DNA of 64,000 nucleotides from Candidatus Gastranaerophilales bacterium (lineage in GTDB: Bacteria > Cyanobacteriota > Vampirovibrionia > Gastranaerophilales > Gastranaerophilaceae). Below the pieces are notes generated by a model. That model searched no databases and was not told the origin of the DNA. It was given only the letters and a program-made list of their open reading frames with translations. The DNA lies in NCBI GenBank assembly GCA_910588555.1, contig CAJUPC010000003.1, positions 1-64,000 on the forward strand, written 5' to 3'. The number at the start of each line of letters is the position of its first letter. The stretch's first letter is position 1. Made by a program: the position numbers and the translations under genes. Positions 1-9,081 of this stretch are shown here, piece by piece.

Positions 1-292
1 AAATACTTTTGTAATTCATCTACAAACGCGTCAGTACTACTGTATGGGCCAATCAACCCTAAAGATTTCATGTGGTCCGTAGCTTTAGTAAATTTGTACT
101 TCGCACTCCTAATTTTTTCTGCGTTAACCTTGTCATTAACATTAGTCATTAAACTTGGTAAAACAAGAACTGCAACTACACCAATAATCCCCAAAGTCAC
201 AAGAACTTCTGCAAGTGTAAACGCACAAAAATTCTTTAAATCAGATTTGTCGGGGGGGGGGCAATCACAGCACTATGCTTAAATCTTGACAT
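1..292 (-). CDS. Pilin-like protein (locus A), 5' part only, frame broken at a poly-C tract
   Basis: Secreted or surface pilin-like protein with a prepilin N-terminus; the gene runs off the left edge of the window. The ATG at 292 has a GGAGG ribosome site 7 nt upstream and a strong promoter. Reading from it gives MSRFKHSAVIAPPP, then a stop after 18 codons, because the coding strand carries C10 at 261-252. If the tract were 8 or 11, the frame would run through DKSDLKNFCA into the prepilin core FTLAEVLVTLGIIGVVAVLV, with cleavage expected before F and Glu at +5. The mature part differs from loci B-E downstream (KYKFTKATDHMKSLG). Start, tract and frame are seen directly; the pilin class is from the N-terminal motif; switching is inference. 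Confidence 0.75.
250..271. repeat. Poly-G tract with conserved flanks, locus A
   Basis: G10 at 252-261 on the + strand, with flanks matching the core TC-G10-CAATCACAGC shared by five pilin genes. It lies inside codons 11-14 of locus A, which reads it as C10. Confidence 0.9.
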
Positions 293-299
293 ATAAATA

Positions 300-349
300 C
301 CTCCGTCTTTCTATTTACTCATTATTTACTATTTTTCTTCTTTTGTCAA
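300..349 (-). promoter_or_regulatory. Promoter and ribosome site of pilin locus A
   Basis: On the minus strand, -35 TTGACA (349-344), a 17-nt spacer and -10 AATAAT (326-321) precede a GGAGG Shine-Dalgarno (304-300). The same arrangement occurs at loci D and E. Confidence 0.75.
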
Positions 350-538
350 CCCCACAAGTTTTGTATAAATTTTAGAAGCCTTGGTCAGGGGCTTTTTGTC
401 AAGTGTGCCGACACCGAATATATTTTATGCATGTTGGTCTGGGCCTTTTGGACAGCCATTTTATACAATCTCCACTATTTCTACTATTTTATTTTTTTAT
501 GAATTATGTTATTCTTAATGTAGAATAAGGGAGCATCA

Positions 539-1870
539 ATGAATAGTACAAATCAGTCACTTAAACCGCTTACTACAAAAATTAATTCCGCAGGAAATAT
601 TGAAATCGGCGGATGTGATTTAACGGCACTTGCTGAAAATTATGGCACACCTTTATATGTATTGGATGAACATACAGTAAGAAGTGTTTGTAATGATTAC
701 AAAAAAGCTTTTTCAGGATATGAAAAAGTTAATATGATGTATGCTTCAAAGGCTCTTTGTTCTATGGCTACAGCAGCACTTATAGCAAGTGAGGGATTTG
801 GTTTTGATGTTGTGTCGTCAGGTGAAATTTATACTGTTTATAAAGCTGGTGTAGATATGGCAAAAGTTTTGTTTAACGGTAATAATAAATCAGTTGATGA
901 GCTTATACTTGCTGTAGAACTCGGTGTTGGCAGGATTTCTGTTGATAATTTCTTTGAACTTTCTTTGTTAAATGAAATAGCGAAATCACATAATAAAGTT
1001 GTTGATATTCTTTTAAGAATTACTCCGGGTATTGAGTGCCATACACATGAATATATTCAAACAGGACACCTTGATTCGAAATTTGGATTTGATTTAACGC
1101 AAATTGATGATGCTATTGATTTGATTTTAAATAATTATAAAAATTTAAAACTTCACGGACTTCATGCTCATATCGGTTCTCAAATTTTTGAAACTTCAAT
1201 CTATGGTGATGAAATAGAAATTTTAGTTAAAGAAATTGCAAGATTGGATGAAAAATTCGGATTGCAGCTTGATGAAATTAATATTGGAGGCGGTTTGGGT
1301 GTTAAATATATAGATACAGATTGCCCGCCATCTGTTTTTGAAATTGCTGATATTATTATAAAAAGATTGAATGACTGTGTTGAAAGATACGGAATTAATC
1401 CTCCTGTATTGTTTTTGGAGCCAGGCAGAAGCATTATTTCAACTGCGGGTGTAACTTTGTATACTATCGGGAGTTCTAAGCAGGTTCCTAAAGGAAAAAC
1501 ATATTTTGCCGTTGACGGAGGTATGGCTGACAATGCAAGACCTTCTATGTATCAGGCTGAATATTATGCAGAACTTGTTAATAAACCTGAGGCAGAGCTT
1601 TCTTCGCAAGTTACAATTGCAGGAAGATTTTGCGAGTCGGGCGATATTTTGATTAAAGATATAAAACTTCCTGAGTTGGAAGAAGGCGATATTTTGTGTG
1701 TTTATAATACAGGGGCTTATAATTATTCAATGGCATCAAATTATAACCGTGTTCAAAAACCTGCAATGGTACTTGTAAATAATTCACAATCTGATATCAT
1801 AATAAAGAGAGAGACATTAGAAGATTTAATTTCACACGATGAAATTCCTGATAGGTTGATAAGAAAATGA
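539..1870 (+). CDS. lysA: Diaminopimelate decarboxylase
   Basis: PLP enzyme that decarboxylates meso-diaminopimelate to L-lysine, the last step of lysine synthesis, in the cytoplasm. The 443-aa protein has the fold-III PLP-dependent decarboxylase layout: YASKA with the Schiff-base lysine near residue 71, HAHIGSQ near 209-215, the phosphate-binding GGGLG near 250, EPGR near 294, and the CESGD loop near 365 that supplies the active-site cysteine of the partner subunit. The start has a GGGAG ribosome site. It overlaps cdaA by 4 nt (ATGA), so the two are probably translationally coupled. Length and motifs are typical; nothing is missing. Confidence 0.96.
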   Translation: MNSTNQSLKPLTTKINSAGNIEIGGCDLTALAENYGTPLYVLDEHTVRSVCNDYKKAFSGYEKVNMMYASKALCSMATAALIASEGFGFDVVSSGEIYTVYKAGVDMAKVLFNGNNKSVDELILAVELGVGRISVDNFFELSLLNEIAKSHNKVVDILLRITPGIECHTHEYIQTGHLDSKFGFDLTQIDDAIDLILNNYKNLKLHGLHAHIGSQIFETSIYGDEIEILVKEIARLDEKFGLQLDEINIGGGLGVKYIDTDCPPSVFEIADIIIKRLNDCVERYGINPPVLFLEPGRSIISTAGVTLYTIGSSKQVPKGKTYFAVDGGMADNARPSMYQAEYYAELVNKPEAELSSQVTIAGRFCESGDILIKDIKLPELEEGDILCVYNTGAYNYSMASNYNRVQKPAMVLVNNSQSDIIIKRETLEDLISHDEIPDRLIRK

Positions 1871-2778
1871 TAAACGAAATTCTTTTATACATATATAAAT
1901 ATTTTGGAACTCTCAAACCTGTTTTTAACTGGTCTGATATAATTCAAATTGTCTTTTTATCGCTTGTTCTTCTCTTTAGTTATAAAAAATTTATCAAAAA
2001 TACTTCATCTGAAAAATTTGTTAAAGGGGTTTTAATCCTTGTTTGCGCATGGATTTTTAGTGAAATTCTTTTAAGAATTGATTTGAAAATTATCGGGATG
2101 TTCTTGAAGATGATTGTGACTCTTGTTTCTTTGAGTCTGATTGTAATTTTTCAACCTGAATTAAGGAGATTTTTAGGCTTTTTGGGACAGGTTGATTTTG
2201 TTACCAAAATTTTTAACTCAAATAATGCCAGAAATAAGACTCAGGAAATTAATGTTGTTAAAGAACTGATTGAAAGTGTTAAGTTTCTTTCAAAATCTCA
2301 TACAGGTGCTTTGATTGTTTTTCAAAGTGATTTAAGCAATACGTATTATGATGTGGGAACGAAGTTAAATGCGGATTTGTCAACTGAATTGATTTTGACA
2401 ATTTTTCATCCGAATACTCCGCTGCATGACGGTGCTGTAGTAATTAACGGAGATAAAATAATTTCGGCAGGTGTTTTGTTACCATTAACAGAAGACCCTA
2501 AATTAAGCTGGAAATACGGAACCCGTCACAGAGCAGCTATCGGAATGACAGAAACAAGCGACGCAGCTTGTCTTGTAGTGTCTGAAGAAACAGGTGATGT
2601 TTCTGTTGCAATTGACGGAAGCCTTAAAAAATATGAAGATTTGGTGACGTTAAAGACTGATTTAGAAAATATTCTCGGTTATAAGGAAAAATCTGAGGAA
2701 GAAGCAAAAACTATATTTAAGATTAATAATTTTATGACAATAAAAAGAACTACAAAAGAAGAAACGGGTAAATTATAG
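1867..2778 (+). CDS. cdaA: Membrane diadenylate cyclase (c-di-AMP synthase)
   Basis: Makes cyclic di-AMP from two ATP, a second messenger tied to osmotic and cell-wall control. Three N-terminal hydrophobic helices (about residues 24-40, 52-68, 78-96) are followed by a DAC domain with the signature DGA at 188-190 and GTRHR at 218-222, both required for catalysis in the family. A charged tail follows. The start codon overlaps the lysA stop and its stop overlaps the GTG of the next gene, so it sits in a tight three-gene operon. A PgpH-type c-di-AMP phosphodiesterase lies 6 kb downstream. The lysA-cdaA pairing is, to my knowledge, also seen in cyanobacteria. Confidence 0.95.
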   Translation: MINEILLYIYKYFGTLKPVFNWSDIIQIVFLSLVLLFSYKKFIKNTSSEKFVKGVLILVCAWIFSEILLRIDLKIIGMFLKMIVTLVSLSLIVIFQPELRRFLGFLGQVDFVTKIFNSNNARNKTQEINVVKELIESVKFLSKSHTGALIVFQSDLSNTYYDVGTKLNADLSTELILTIFHPNTPLHDGAVVINGDKIISAGVLLPLTEDPKLSWKYGTRHRAAIGMTETSDAACLVVSEETGDVSVAIDGSLKKYEDLVTLKTDLENILGYKEKSEEEAKTIFKINNFMTIKRTTKEETGKL

Positions 2779-3656
2779 TGGAATGTAAGCTGACTCAAAA
2801 AGAAAAATTATTTTCATTCTTAAGGAAAATGTTTTTTTTAACATTAGGGCCATGTATTGCAGCGTTTGCTCTTGAAGTTTTTCTTGTGCCGAATAATATT
2901 ATTGACGGCGGAATTGTCGGTGTTTCAATTATTTTGAGCTATCTTACAAAGATTAATTTAGGACTTTTAATCTTTTTAATAAACATTCCATTTTTCTTTT
3001 TGGCATTTAATAAAATTGGTAAAAAATTTGTAATCCAAACATTTTATGCCATAGGTATGTTGTCATTGGCGGTAAATTTTTTGACAACTCATCATCTTCC
3101 TGTAACACATGATTTACTATTATCAACTGTATTTGGAGGAATAGTTCTCGGCACAGGTGTAGGACTTGTTTTGAAAAATGAGGGGTCTTTAGATGGTACT
3201 GAAATTATGTCGCTCGTGCTTTCTAAAAAATTCGGCTTTTCTGTCGGTGAATGGATTATGGCTTTTAATATATTCATTTACGGAGCCTCAGGTTTGGTTT
3301 TTGGCTGGAATAAAGCTATGTATGCTGTTTTGACATATTTTATTGCTTTTAAGGTTATTGACATTGTGCTTGAAGGATTAAATTCTGCAAAATCGATAAG
3401 GATAATAAGTGATAAATCTTATGAAATAGGACAAGAACTCCTTGAAAAGCTTAATATCGGTGTAACTTACTTAAAAGGTATTGGTGCATATTCCGGTAGT
3501 GAAAAAACAATTGTATTTTGTGTTGTTTCTCGTCTTGAAATGGCAAAAATGAAAGAAATTATAAAAAATATTGATCCTCATGCTTTCATTTCTGTTGTTG
3601 ATGTGCATGAAGCATACGGCGGAAGAACAAAACGAAGAACAGTTGATAAAATTTAA
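2778..3656 (+). CDS. YitT family membrane protein (DUF161/DUF2179)
   Basis: Integral membrane protein of the YitT family, whose biochemical role is not established. It has about five to six hydrophobic helices over residues 15-200 with the family-typical VPNNIIDGGIVG near 36, then a cytoplasmic C-terminal DUF2179 domain from about 205 (IRIISDKSYEIGQELLEKL, with GIGAYSG near 236). The start is GTG, sharing one base with the cdaA stop codon TAG, so translation probably depends on coupling. An association with c-di-AMP or lysine metabolism is inferred only from operon position. Confidence 0.85.
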   Translation: MECKLTQKEKLFSFLRKMFFLTLGPCIAAFALEVFLVPNNIIDGGIVGVSIILSYLTKINLGLLIFLINIPFFFLAFNKIGKKFVIQTFYAIGMLSLAVNFLTTHHLPVTHDLLLSTVFGGIVLGTGVGLVLKNEGSLDGTEIMSLVLSKKFGFSVGEWIMAFNIFIYGASGLVFGWNKAMYAVLTYFIAFKVIDIVLEGLNSAKSIRIISDKSYEIGQELLEKLNIGVTYLKGIGAYSGSEKTIVFCVVSRLEMAKMKEIIKNIDPHAFISVVDVHEAYGGRTKRRTVDKI

Positions 3657-3719
3657 CATTATGGACAAGTTGTAAAAAAAATAGTATGATATTTATATAA
3701 GGTTAATTAAGGTAAAAAA

Positions 3720-4067
3720 ATGGCAAAGAATATTGATACAGTACCAATAGAAGTAAGTATTTTAACTGCAGACCATGATATTAAAGGCGTGGTGCATGTT
3801 TCGAAATATACAAATACAAACAGAGAATTAACAGACTTGTTAAATGATAGAGAAAGAAGATTTCTTGCTGTAACAAATGCAGAAATTTATCCTAGAAATT
3901 CAAACCAGTCTCCCAGAAAATATAACTTTCTTGAAATTCATATGGATTATGTTCTTATGGTTCATCCGTCAAGTCAAGCTGTATTCCAGGAATCAGGCAG
4001 AACTCAGGAAGACATTTCAAGATTTAGAGATTTGAGATTGAAATTAAATCAGACAAAACCGTTTTAA
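3720..4067 (+). CDS. Conserved-looking hypothetical protein, 115 aa
   Basis: I do not recognise the family with confidence. The protein is small, soluble and without signal peptide or membrane helix. Its predicted content is mostly beta strand (VPIEVSILTADHDIKGVVHV) with a charged middle (LTDLLNDRERRFLAVTNAEIY) and a short helical tail; it looks like one compact domain. It follows the YitT gene by 63 nt, and a strong terminator follows it, so it may be the last gene of the lysA operon or have its own promoter. No catalytic motif is visible. Confidence 0.7.
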   Translation: MAKNIDTVPIEVSILTADHDIKGVVHVSKYTNTNRELTDLLNDRERRFLAVTNAEIYPRNSNQSPRKYNFLEIHMDYVLMVHPSSQAVFQESGRTQEDISRFRDLRLKLNQTKPF

Positions 4068-4069
4068 AA

Positions 4070-4096
4070 AAAGAGCCTTTAAAAGGCTCTTTTTTA
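4070..4096. terminator. Bidirectional intrinsic terminator
   Basis: Stem AGAGCCTTT/AAAGGCTCT (4072-4080 with 4082-4090), flanked by an A-run on the left and T6 on the right. It separates two convergent genes. Confidence 0.85.
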
Positions 4097-4792
4097 TTTA
4101 GTATATTTTGAAAGAAGATTTGTATTACCGTAGCTTATAGTGTCTAATTTTTTTCCAGTTTCGGTTTTGGGAGTTTCTTCTACCGGTTTATCTTCTGTTT
4201 TTGCAGCTATATCTGCATTCATTCTTTTTTCAACTTTTTTGGCAAGCGGTGTTGCAATCAATGGAACGATTACACGTTTACCGATGATAGTTGCAGCTGC
4301 AATGTCTGCTACGAATTTGAATAAATCTACACCGTCTTTTTGGCAAGCATCATAATCTTTTCCTATCGGTAATTTTTTAGAAGTGTTTTTACCGTTTAAT
4401 ATATCCTGCATACGCATTCTTGAAATTGTATCTGATTTTGTAACAGGATTAAATGATTTTTTGAATAACTTATTGAATATTGGACCTGAGTATTTTCTCA
4501 TTGCAAAGAACATTGCAATTTGTGCACCAATCATTAACACACCGTTGGTTAAGTCTAATGCAGAAACGAATTTACGTTTTTCTTCAGGGATTTTTTTGTT
4601 ATTTAAACTCTGAGTTACATACATTGCACATCCGATACCGTCTTTTAAGATAATAGATGTAACAGTTGCAAGTGCTAATGCTTTTTCAGGGTCTTTCTGA
4701 AATTTTTCGCCAAGCCAAGTCGGAGTTTTGTAAGTAGTTGCTTTTGCAAGTCCGTTTCCTATAGAGGTTCCTATTTTGTTAATCATACTCAT
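4094..4792 (-). CDS. Uncharacterised membrane protein, second gene of module 1
   Basis: A 232-aa protein with no family I can name. It has two to three hydrophobic stretches (about residues 38-60, 82-100, 150-172). The tail is Lys/Glu/Thr-rich and looks disordered. It resembles the 209-aa product at 39926-40555: both have P-x-K-x-L near the N-terminus, a (N/D)KxxPxxK linker, and a GVD...A..I...I.VP/TP segment near the C-terminus. Its start shares one base with the stop of the upstream gene (TAATG), so the pair is coupled. I infer that the two proteins act together in the inner membrane. Confidence 0.7.
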   Translation of the reverse strand: MSMINKIGTSIGNGLAKATTYKTPTWLGEKFQKDPEKALALATVTSIILKDGIGCAMYVTQSLNNKKIPEEKRKFVSALDLTNGVLMIGAQIAMFFAMRKYSGPIFNKLFKKSFNPVTKSDTISRMRMQDILNGKNTSKKLPIGKDYDACQKDGVDLFKFVADIAAATIIGKRVIVPLIATPLAKKVEKRMNADIAAKTEDKPVEETPKTETGKKLDTISYGNTNLLSKYTK

Positions 4793-6336
4793 TATTTGTT
4801 ACCTCCGACTTCTTTATTTTGCGGTGCATTGTCTTTTTTTACACCTGAAAGTTTCGGGAAGAAGATTTCCATAAATCTCGGATATACCCAGTTAAGAGCT
4901 GTGCAGGTTATAGGTAATGTAACAAGTACGCCTACCCCGATTTTAGTGAACTGGTTCCAGCTCTTGTAGTGGTTAGATACAAGTTTTTTGTAACCTTCTG
5001 TAATGTCTTTATGTATTTTCTTTGTTAATTGTCTGAAATTGTTTCCGAATGTATCTGTGTCACGCAGAACTGATTGAGTAACATTATCAGTGTCTGCAAA
5101 GTTACAGGTGTCAACTACTTTTTTAATTGTTTTTTGAATTACAGTTTCGTCAGCAGCTTGAGGATTATTGATTTTCGCAGCTGTTAATTCTACAATTCGT
5201 TTAGAAAGAACATTGTTTCTTCTAATTAATGCGTCTCTATAGTTAGTCGGGAATTCACTAGAGGCTGTATCGCACATTTCTTTTATAGTATCAATACGTC
5301 TTAAAGTTCTGTCAATTCTGCTGGCACGTAAGTCTTCAGGTTTATCCAAAATTTCTTGTAAAATAGTTTTTACTTTTACGTTTTGTTCTTTTGCTAAAAG
5401 ACTTCTAACTATTTCTTCTGTTTTTTGATATAAAGCTTTTAGTTCATTTGGATTATCTTTAACTTTTTTGATTTCGTTCATTGTAGGAACATCTTTGAAA
5501 ATTTCACGTAAATGAGCTTCATTTTGAATTAAGTCTTTTGCTCTATCTACATGGAAAACAATTCTTTCCGGAGATTTAGTAAGTCTTTCTGCATCTTTAA
5601 TATAAGAATTGATTTGTTCGTTAACTAATTCTGCTGTTGTTTTAAAATCAAGATGTCTTTCGCCGATTTTAATTTTACCTGTTTCTTCAAGTATGTCTGC
5701 TAATCTGTTTACTTGTTCAGCTTGTCTCGCTTTTACTCTTGATGCAAGAGTTTCTTTATAAATTTTTCTTTGTTCTCTTGCTTCACTGCTGAATAGAGAT
5801 TTTAATAAAGAAGGTTTAGAAATCTTTTCCTGTTTCATTTCTTTCTTTATTGTATCTTCAATAAATGTTTTTGTATTCAAATCCTGCTGGTCAATAGTTA
5901 ATCTTGCTTTTGATGCCAATTTAGGATTGTTATAAACAGCGTCGAGTCCTTTATCAATATATTTTTGTACACTAGCTTGGAATACAATAGCTAATGCTGC
6001 TGATATAGGCTGACGCATTGCTGTGTACAATTTTGTATTTTTATTTTCTTCTTTTTGTTCTTTTGTTGCATTTTTCGGTGCTTTTACAAACGGGTTAAAT
6101 CCGATAAATATCGGAGCAACAAGACCTGTGCCTAGTGCTGTAATTAAAATACCGCCAATTTCACCTTTAAGCCATTCAAAACTCTTCATCTGTTTTAAGA
6201 TTTTTGCGTGGTGTAAACCTTCCATGATTTGAGTTTTATAAGAACCCGTAAACTGTGGCTGAGATTTTGTTTTTCCAGCTTGTTTCTTAATCCCTGCATA
6301 ATTTTGATTGTAATTACTTTGAACTTTTGTTATCAT
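4792..6336 (-). CDS. Uncharacterised helical membrane protein, first gene of module 1
   Basis: A 514-aa protein I cannot place in a family. The N-terminus is polar with Tyr/Gln/Lys and a QPQFTG segment near residues 26-31. A hydrophobic pair follows (about 58-80 and 112-130), then roughly 300 residues of charged, heptad-like helix (KEMKQEKISK, ERLTKSPERI, KVKTILQEIL), and a final membrane segment near 470-490. The layout suggests a membrane-anchored coiled-coil protein. It is followed directly by the 232-aa gene (TAATG overlap). Compare the shorter pair at 39346-40555. No enzymatic motif is visible. Confidence 0.7.
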   Translation of the reverse strand: MITKVQSNYNQNYAGIKKQAGKTKSQPQFTGSYKTQIMEGLHHAKILKQMKSFEWLKGEIGGILITALGTGLVAPIFIGFNPFVKAPKNATKEQKEENKNTKLYTAMRQPISAALAIVFQASVQKYIDKGLDAVYNNPKLASKARLTIDQQDLNTKTFIEDTIKKEMKQEKISKPSLLKSLFSSEAREQRKIYKETLASRVKARQAEQVNRLADILEETGKIKIGERHLDFKTTAELVNEQINSYIKDAERLTKSPERIVFHVDRAKDLIQNEAHLREIFKDVPTMNEIKKVKDNPNELKALYQKTEEIVRSLLAKEQNVKVKTILQEILDKPEDLRASRIDRTLRRIDTIKEMCDTASSEFPTNYRDALIRRNNVLSKRIVELTAAKINNPQAADETVIQKTIKKVVDTCNFADTDNVTQSVLRDTDTFGNNFRQLTKKIHKDITEGYKKLVSNHYKSWNQFTKIGVGVLVTLPITCTALNWVYPRFMEIFFPKLSGVKKDNAPQNKEVGGNK

Positions 6337-6398
6337 ATTTTACCTACAAAACCTTCTATATATATATAGTGTTAAACAAAATAAAAATTGCTATTTTT

Positions 6399-8027
6399 TT
6401 AAGGATTATTAAGTTTTGTGAATTTAATAATTACCCAGTTGCCTTTCGTCTGTAATTTTGTCACAGCAAGTGTTTTCTGCAAATATTCAAATGTGCTGTT
6501 TTTAATATAAGAGAAAACTAAAAACAGTAACGGTTGTTTGGAATAGAGGTTATCGTCCGCAGAAATCATGTTCAGCGTGTGAGGCGAATATTCTGCAACA
6601 CTTTTTAAAACTACCATTACTACACTTTGGCCATATTTTAAGCCGTCCAATATGTCTTTATCAAGCATGCTTTCAAAATGTTTGTTTTCAATAGATGAAA
6701 ACATGTCTTTATATAAATCTTTTCCATTCCGGTAAACTTCTTTATAAGTTGTGTCAGCTGATAAATATTTTGGGAAATTTCCTTTGTTTATCGATACAAC
6801 TTTATAATCAGAAAAGTCAAAATATTTTTTAAATCTGTCTTTGTTATAGTATTCTAACAGAATTATATCACCCTTTTGAAGTTCCATATCCGAAAGAATA
6901 TCGGTTACAATTTTGTGCCCTTCAGCACGGCGCATTTTGGGTGCAGAATACGGTGCAAAAATTATGTAACCAAGCGAAATTAAACAGTAGAGGATTATTA
7001 ATGTATTTTTTAGGATTTTATTATTAATCGAAGAAATCCCAGAGCATGCCAAAAATATTAATATCGGATAAATTTCTATTGAATATTTTGTTATGAAAAC
7101 AAGTTTGCCTGAAATAGCAGCTCCTGCGAGTACAAATATAACACCAAGACAAACTGCAAACAGCCCTCGGCTAAATTTATCTTTAACAATGGATTTTCCT
7201 ATTGCGAAGATTGCAATGAATGTCGGCACAAGCATGAAAAATACAAGTTTGGTGTCGTATAAAAATTTGTCGGGAGAATTAGTGAGATTTGTTAAGACAG
7301 GTGAAAAATAATCCGTAAACAAAAATCCTATTTTTGATATTGAAAAGTGTCCCCACCATTGTGAAAATGATTGTGTCGTAAAGATTTTAAATACTAATGG
7401 GCTCAATAAAATTCCGCTAATTCCAACACAAGTCCATAGCCAAATGATAATTTTTTTATACTGTTTATATAAATTAGCACTTAAAAATATAAGATTGAAA
7501 AATACAAAAACAAAACCTATTGTATGTGTAAAGAGAACCAAAAAATTAAATAAGATACAGAAAATAAAGTTTTTTTTAACGGGATTTTTAATACATTTTA
7601 TTGTGTATAAAAGCGTCATTGCCGAGAATAAAAATAATACAGAATACATTCGGACTTCTTGTGAGTAGTAAATCAGGAACGAACTTATAGCCGTAAATCC
7701 CGCACATAAAAGTCCAGTTTTTTCATCTTTTTCTCTGCCTGTAAAATACATTGCACTAACTGAGAGAATTCCTGCAAAAACAGATGTAAGTCTTAAAAGC
7801 ATGTCGCTTTGTCCGAAAATTGTCATGAAAAATTTAAGATACAAATAATAAAACGGCATGTGGCATTGTGATTTAACAGCATCAAAAAAGCCTTCTTTAA
7901 AAGGAACAACAGAAATCATGTAGCTTACGTATTCGTCGTTCCACAAACCGTCGGGCTTATTTATAAAAATAAGTCTAAAAAGGATGCTCACAGCTATTAT
8001 TAAATATATCCCCAAATATTTTTTCAC
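6399..8027 (-). CDS. GT39/ArnT-like membrane glycosyltransferase
   Basis: A 542-aa polytopic membrane protein of the PMT/ArnT type, which transfers a sugar from a polyprenyl-phosphate donor to a protein, lipid or glycan outside the membrane. The first loop has the family-typical acidic motif WNDEY near residues 29-33, then HMPFYYLYLKFF near 57-68. About ten to twelve hydrophobic helices follow, then a soluble C-terminal domain from about 375. The start is GTG with no clear ribosome site. It is divergent from a GT2 polyprenyl-phosphate sugar synthase 62 nt away, which would supply the lipid-linked donor. The acceptor is unknown. Confidence 0.8.
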   Translation of the reverse strand: MKKYLGIYLIIAVSILFRLIFINKPDGLWNDEYVSYMISVVPFKEGFFDAVKSQCHMPFYYLYLKFFMTIFGQSDMLLRLTSVFAGILSVSAMYFTGREKDEKTGLLCAGFTAISSFLIYYSQEVRMYSVLFLFSAMTLLYTIKCIKNPVKKNFIFCILFNFLVLFTHTIGFVFVFFNLIFLSANLYKQYKKIIIWLWTCVGISGILLSPLVFKIFTTQSFSQWWGHFSISKIGFLFTDYFSPVLTNLTNSPDKFLYDTKLVFFMLVPTFIAIFAIGKSIVKDKFSRGLFAVCLGVIFVLAGAAISGKLVFITKYSIEIYPILIFLACSGISSINNKILKNTLIILYCLISLGYIIFAPYSAPKMRRAEGHKIVTDILSDMELQKGDIILLEYYNKDRFKKYFDFSDYKVVSINKGNFPKYLSADTTYKEVYRNGKDLYKDMFSSIENKHFESMLDKDILDGLKYGQSVVMVVLKSVAEYSPHTLNMISADDNLYSKQPLLFLVFSYIKNSTFEYLQKTLAVTKLQTKGNWVIIKFTKLNNP

Positions 8028-8089
8028 GATTTGTCAAAATCCCTGTTTAATTATATAATAAAAAGAAAATTTTAAAAGAGGGCAGTTTT

Positions 8090-9034
8090 ATGAAACTTGT
8101 TATACAAATACCATGTTACAATGAAGAGAGTTCTTTACCCGTGACTTTACAGGCGTTGCCTGAAAAAATTGCAGGTATAGATGAGATAGAAATTCTTATT
8201 ATAAATGACGGTTCCAAAGATAGAACAGTTGAGATTGCGAGACAATACGGGATAAAAAACTTTGTTGACATGCCTCATAACTGCGGACTTGCAAGAGCAT
8301 TTGTTGCAGGTTTAAATAAATCGCTTTCAATGGGTGCAGATATTATAGTTAATACTGACGCTGATAATCAGTATTGTGCTGATGATATAGAAAAACTTGT
8401 AAAACCGATACTTGAAGGTGAAGCCGATATTGTTATAGGGTCGCGTCCTGTAGCTCAAATAAAACATTTTTCGCCGTTAAAAAAATTATTGCAAAAATTC
8501 GGTTCTTTTGTAATGAGGATTATAAGTTCAACGGATGTTGAAGACGCCCCCAGCGGTTTTAGAGCTTTTTCAAGAAATGCAGCACTGCAGTTAAATGTGT
8601 TTGATAATTATACTTACACTCTTGAAACAATTATTCAGGCAAAGGCTAAAAAGCTTGAGATTAAATGTGTTCCCGTAAATGTTAATCCTGAAATGAGAAA
8701 ATCCAGACTGTTTAAAAACATGTTTGAATATGTAAGACGCTCGATGTTTACAATGCTCAGAATGTTTATTATATACAGACCGTTCAGGTTTTTTGCAATT
8801 CTTGCTGGAATTTTTCTTGTAATTGGTGCTCTAATCGGTTTGAGATTTTTGTGGTTCTATATTAAAGGAAGCGGTACTGGACATATCCAATCTTTGATTT
8901 TGTCGGCAATTCTTGTGATTACCGGTGTTCAAATCGGGGTTATTGCAGTTGTGTCAGAGCTACTGGCAATAAATCGTAAATTGCTTGAAGATATTCAGAA
9001 ACGCATTAAACTTCAAGACTTGAAAAATTTTTAG
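8090..9034 (+). CDS. GT2 polyprenyl-phosphate glycosyltransferase (DPM-like)
   Basis: Transfers a sugar from a nucleotide donor to polyprenyl phosphate on the cytoplasmic side. The 314-aa protein has a GT-A domain with IPCYNEE near residue 7, INDGSKDRT near 43, and the metal-binding DADNQY near 93-98 (the DXD-type motif); the GSRP segment near 119 and SGFRAFSR near 154 fit dolichyl-phosphate-mannose-synthase-like enzymes. Two C-terminal membrane helices (about 230-255, 265-290) anchor it. It is divergent from the GT39 enzyme that probably uses its product. The ribosome site is GAGGG. Confidence 0.88.
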   Translation: MKLVIQIPCYNEESSLPVTLQALPEKIAGIDEIEILIINDGSKDRTVEIARQYGIKNFVDMPHNCGLARAFVAGLNKSLSMGADIIVNTDADNQYCADDIEKLVKPILEGEADIVIGSRPVAQIKHFSPLKKLLQKFGSFVMRIISSTDVEDAPSGFRAFSRNAALQLNVFDNYTYTLETIIQAKAKKLEIKCVPVNVNPEMRKSRLFKNMFEYVRRSMFTMLRMFIIYRPFRFFAILAGIFLVIGALIGLRFLWFYIKGSGTGHIQSLILSAILVITGVQIGVIAVVSELLAINRKLLEDIQKRIKLQDLKNF

Positions 9035-9081
9035 GAAGTTATAATATATAGAGAGATTAAAAAAAATAGGAAATTATTTAT

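Noticed and set aside
70..282. Plus-strand open frame of 70 codons at the left edge
   Set aside because: It is antisense to pilin locus A; the minus strand carries promoter, ribosome site and prepilin motif.
300..538. Possible lysine riboswitch upstream of lysA
   Set aside because: I see only a short AAGCC/GGCTT hairpin and sequence shared with the upstream region of pilin locus D; the conserved lysine riboswitch core is not apparent.
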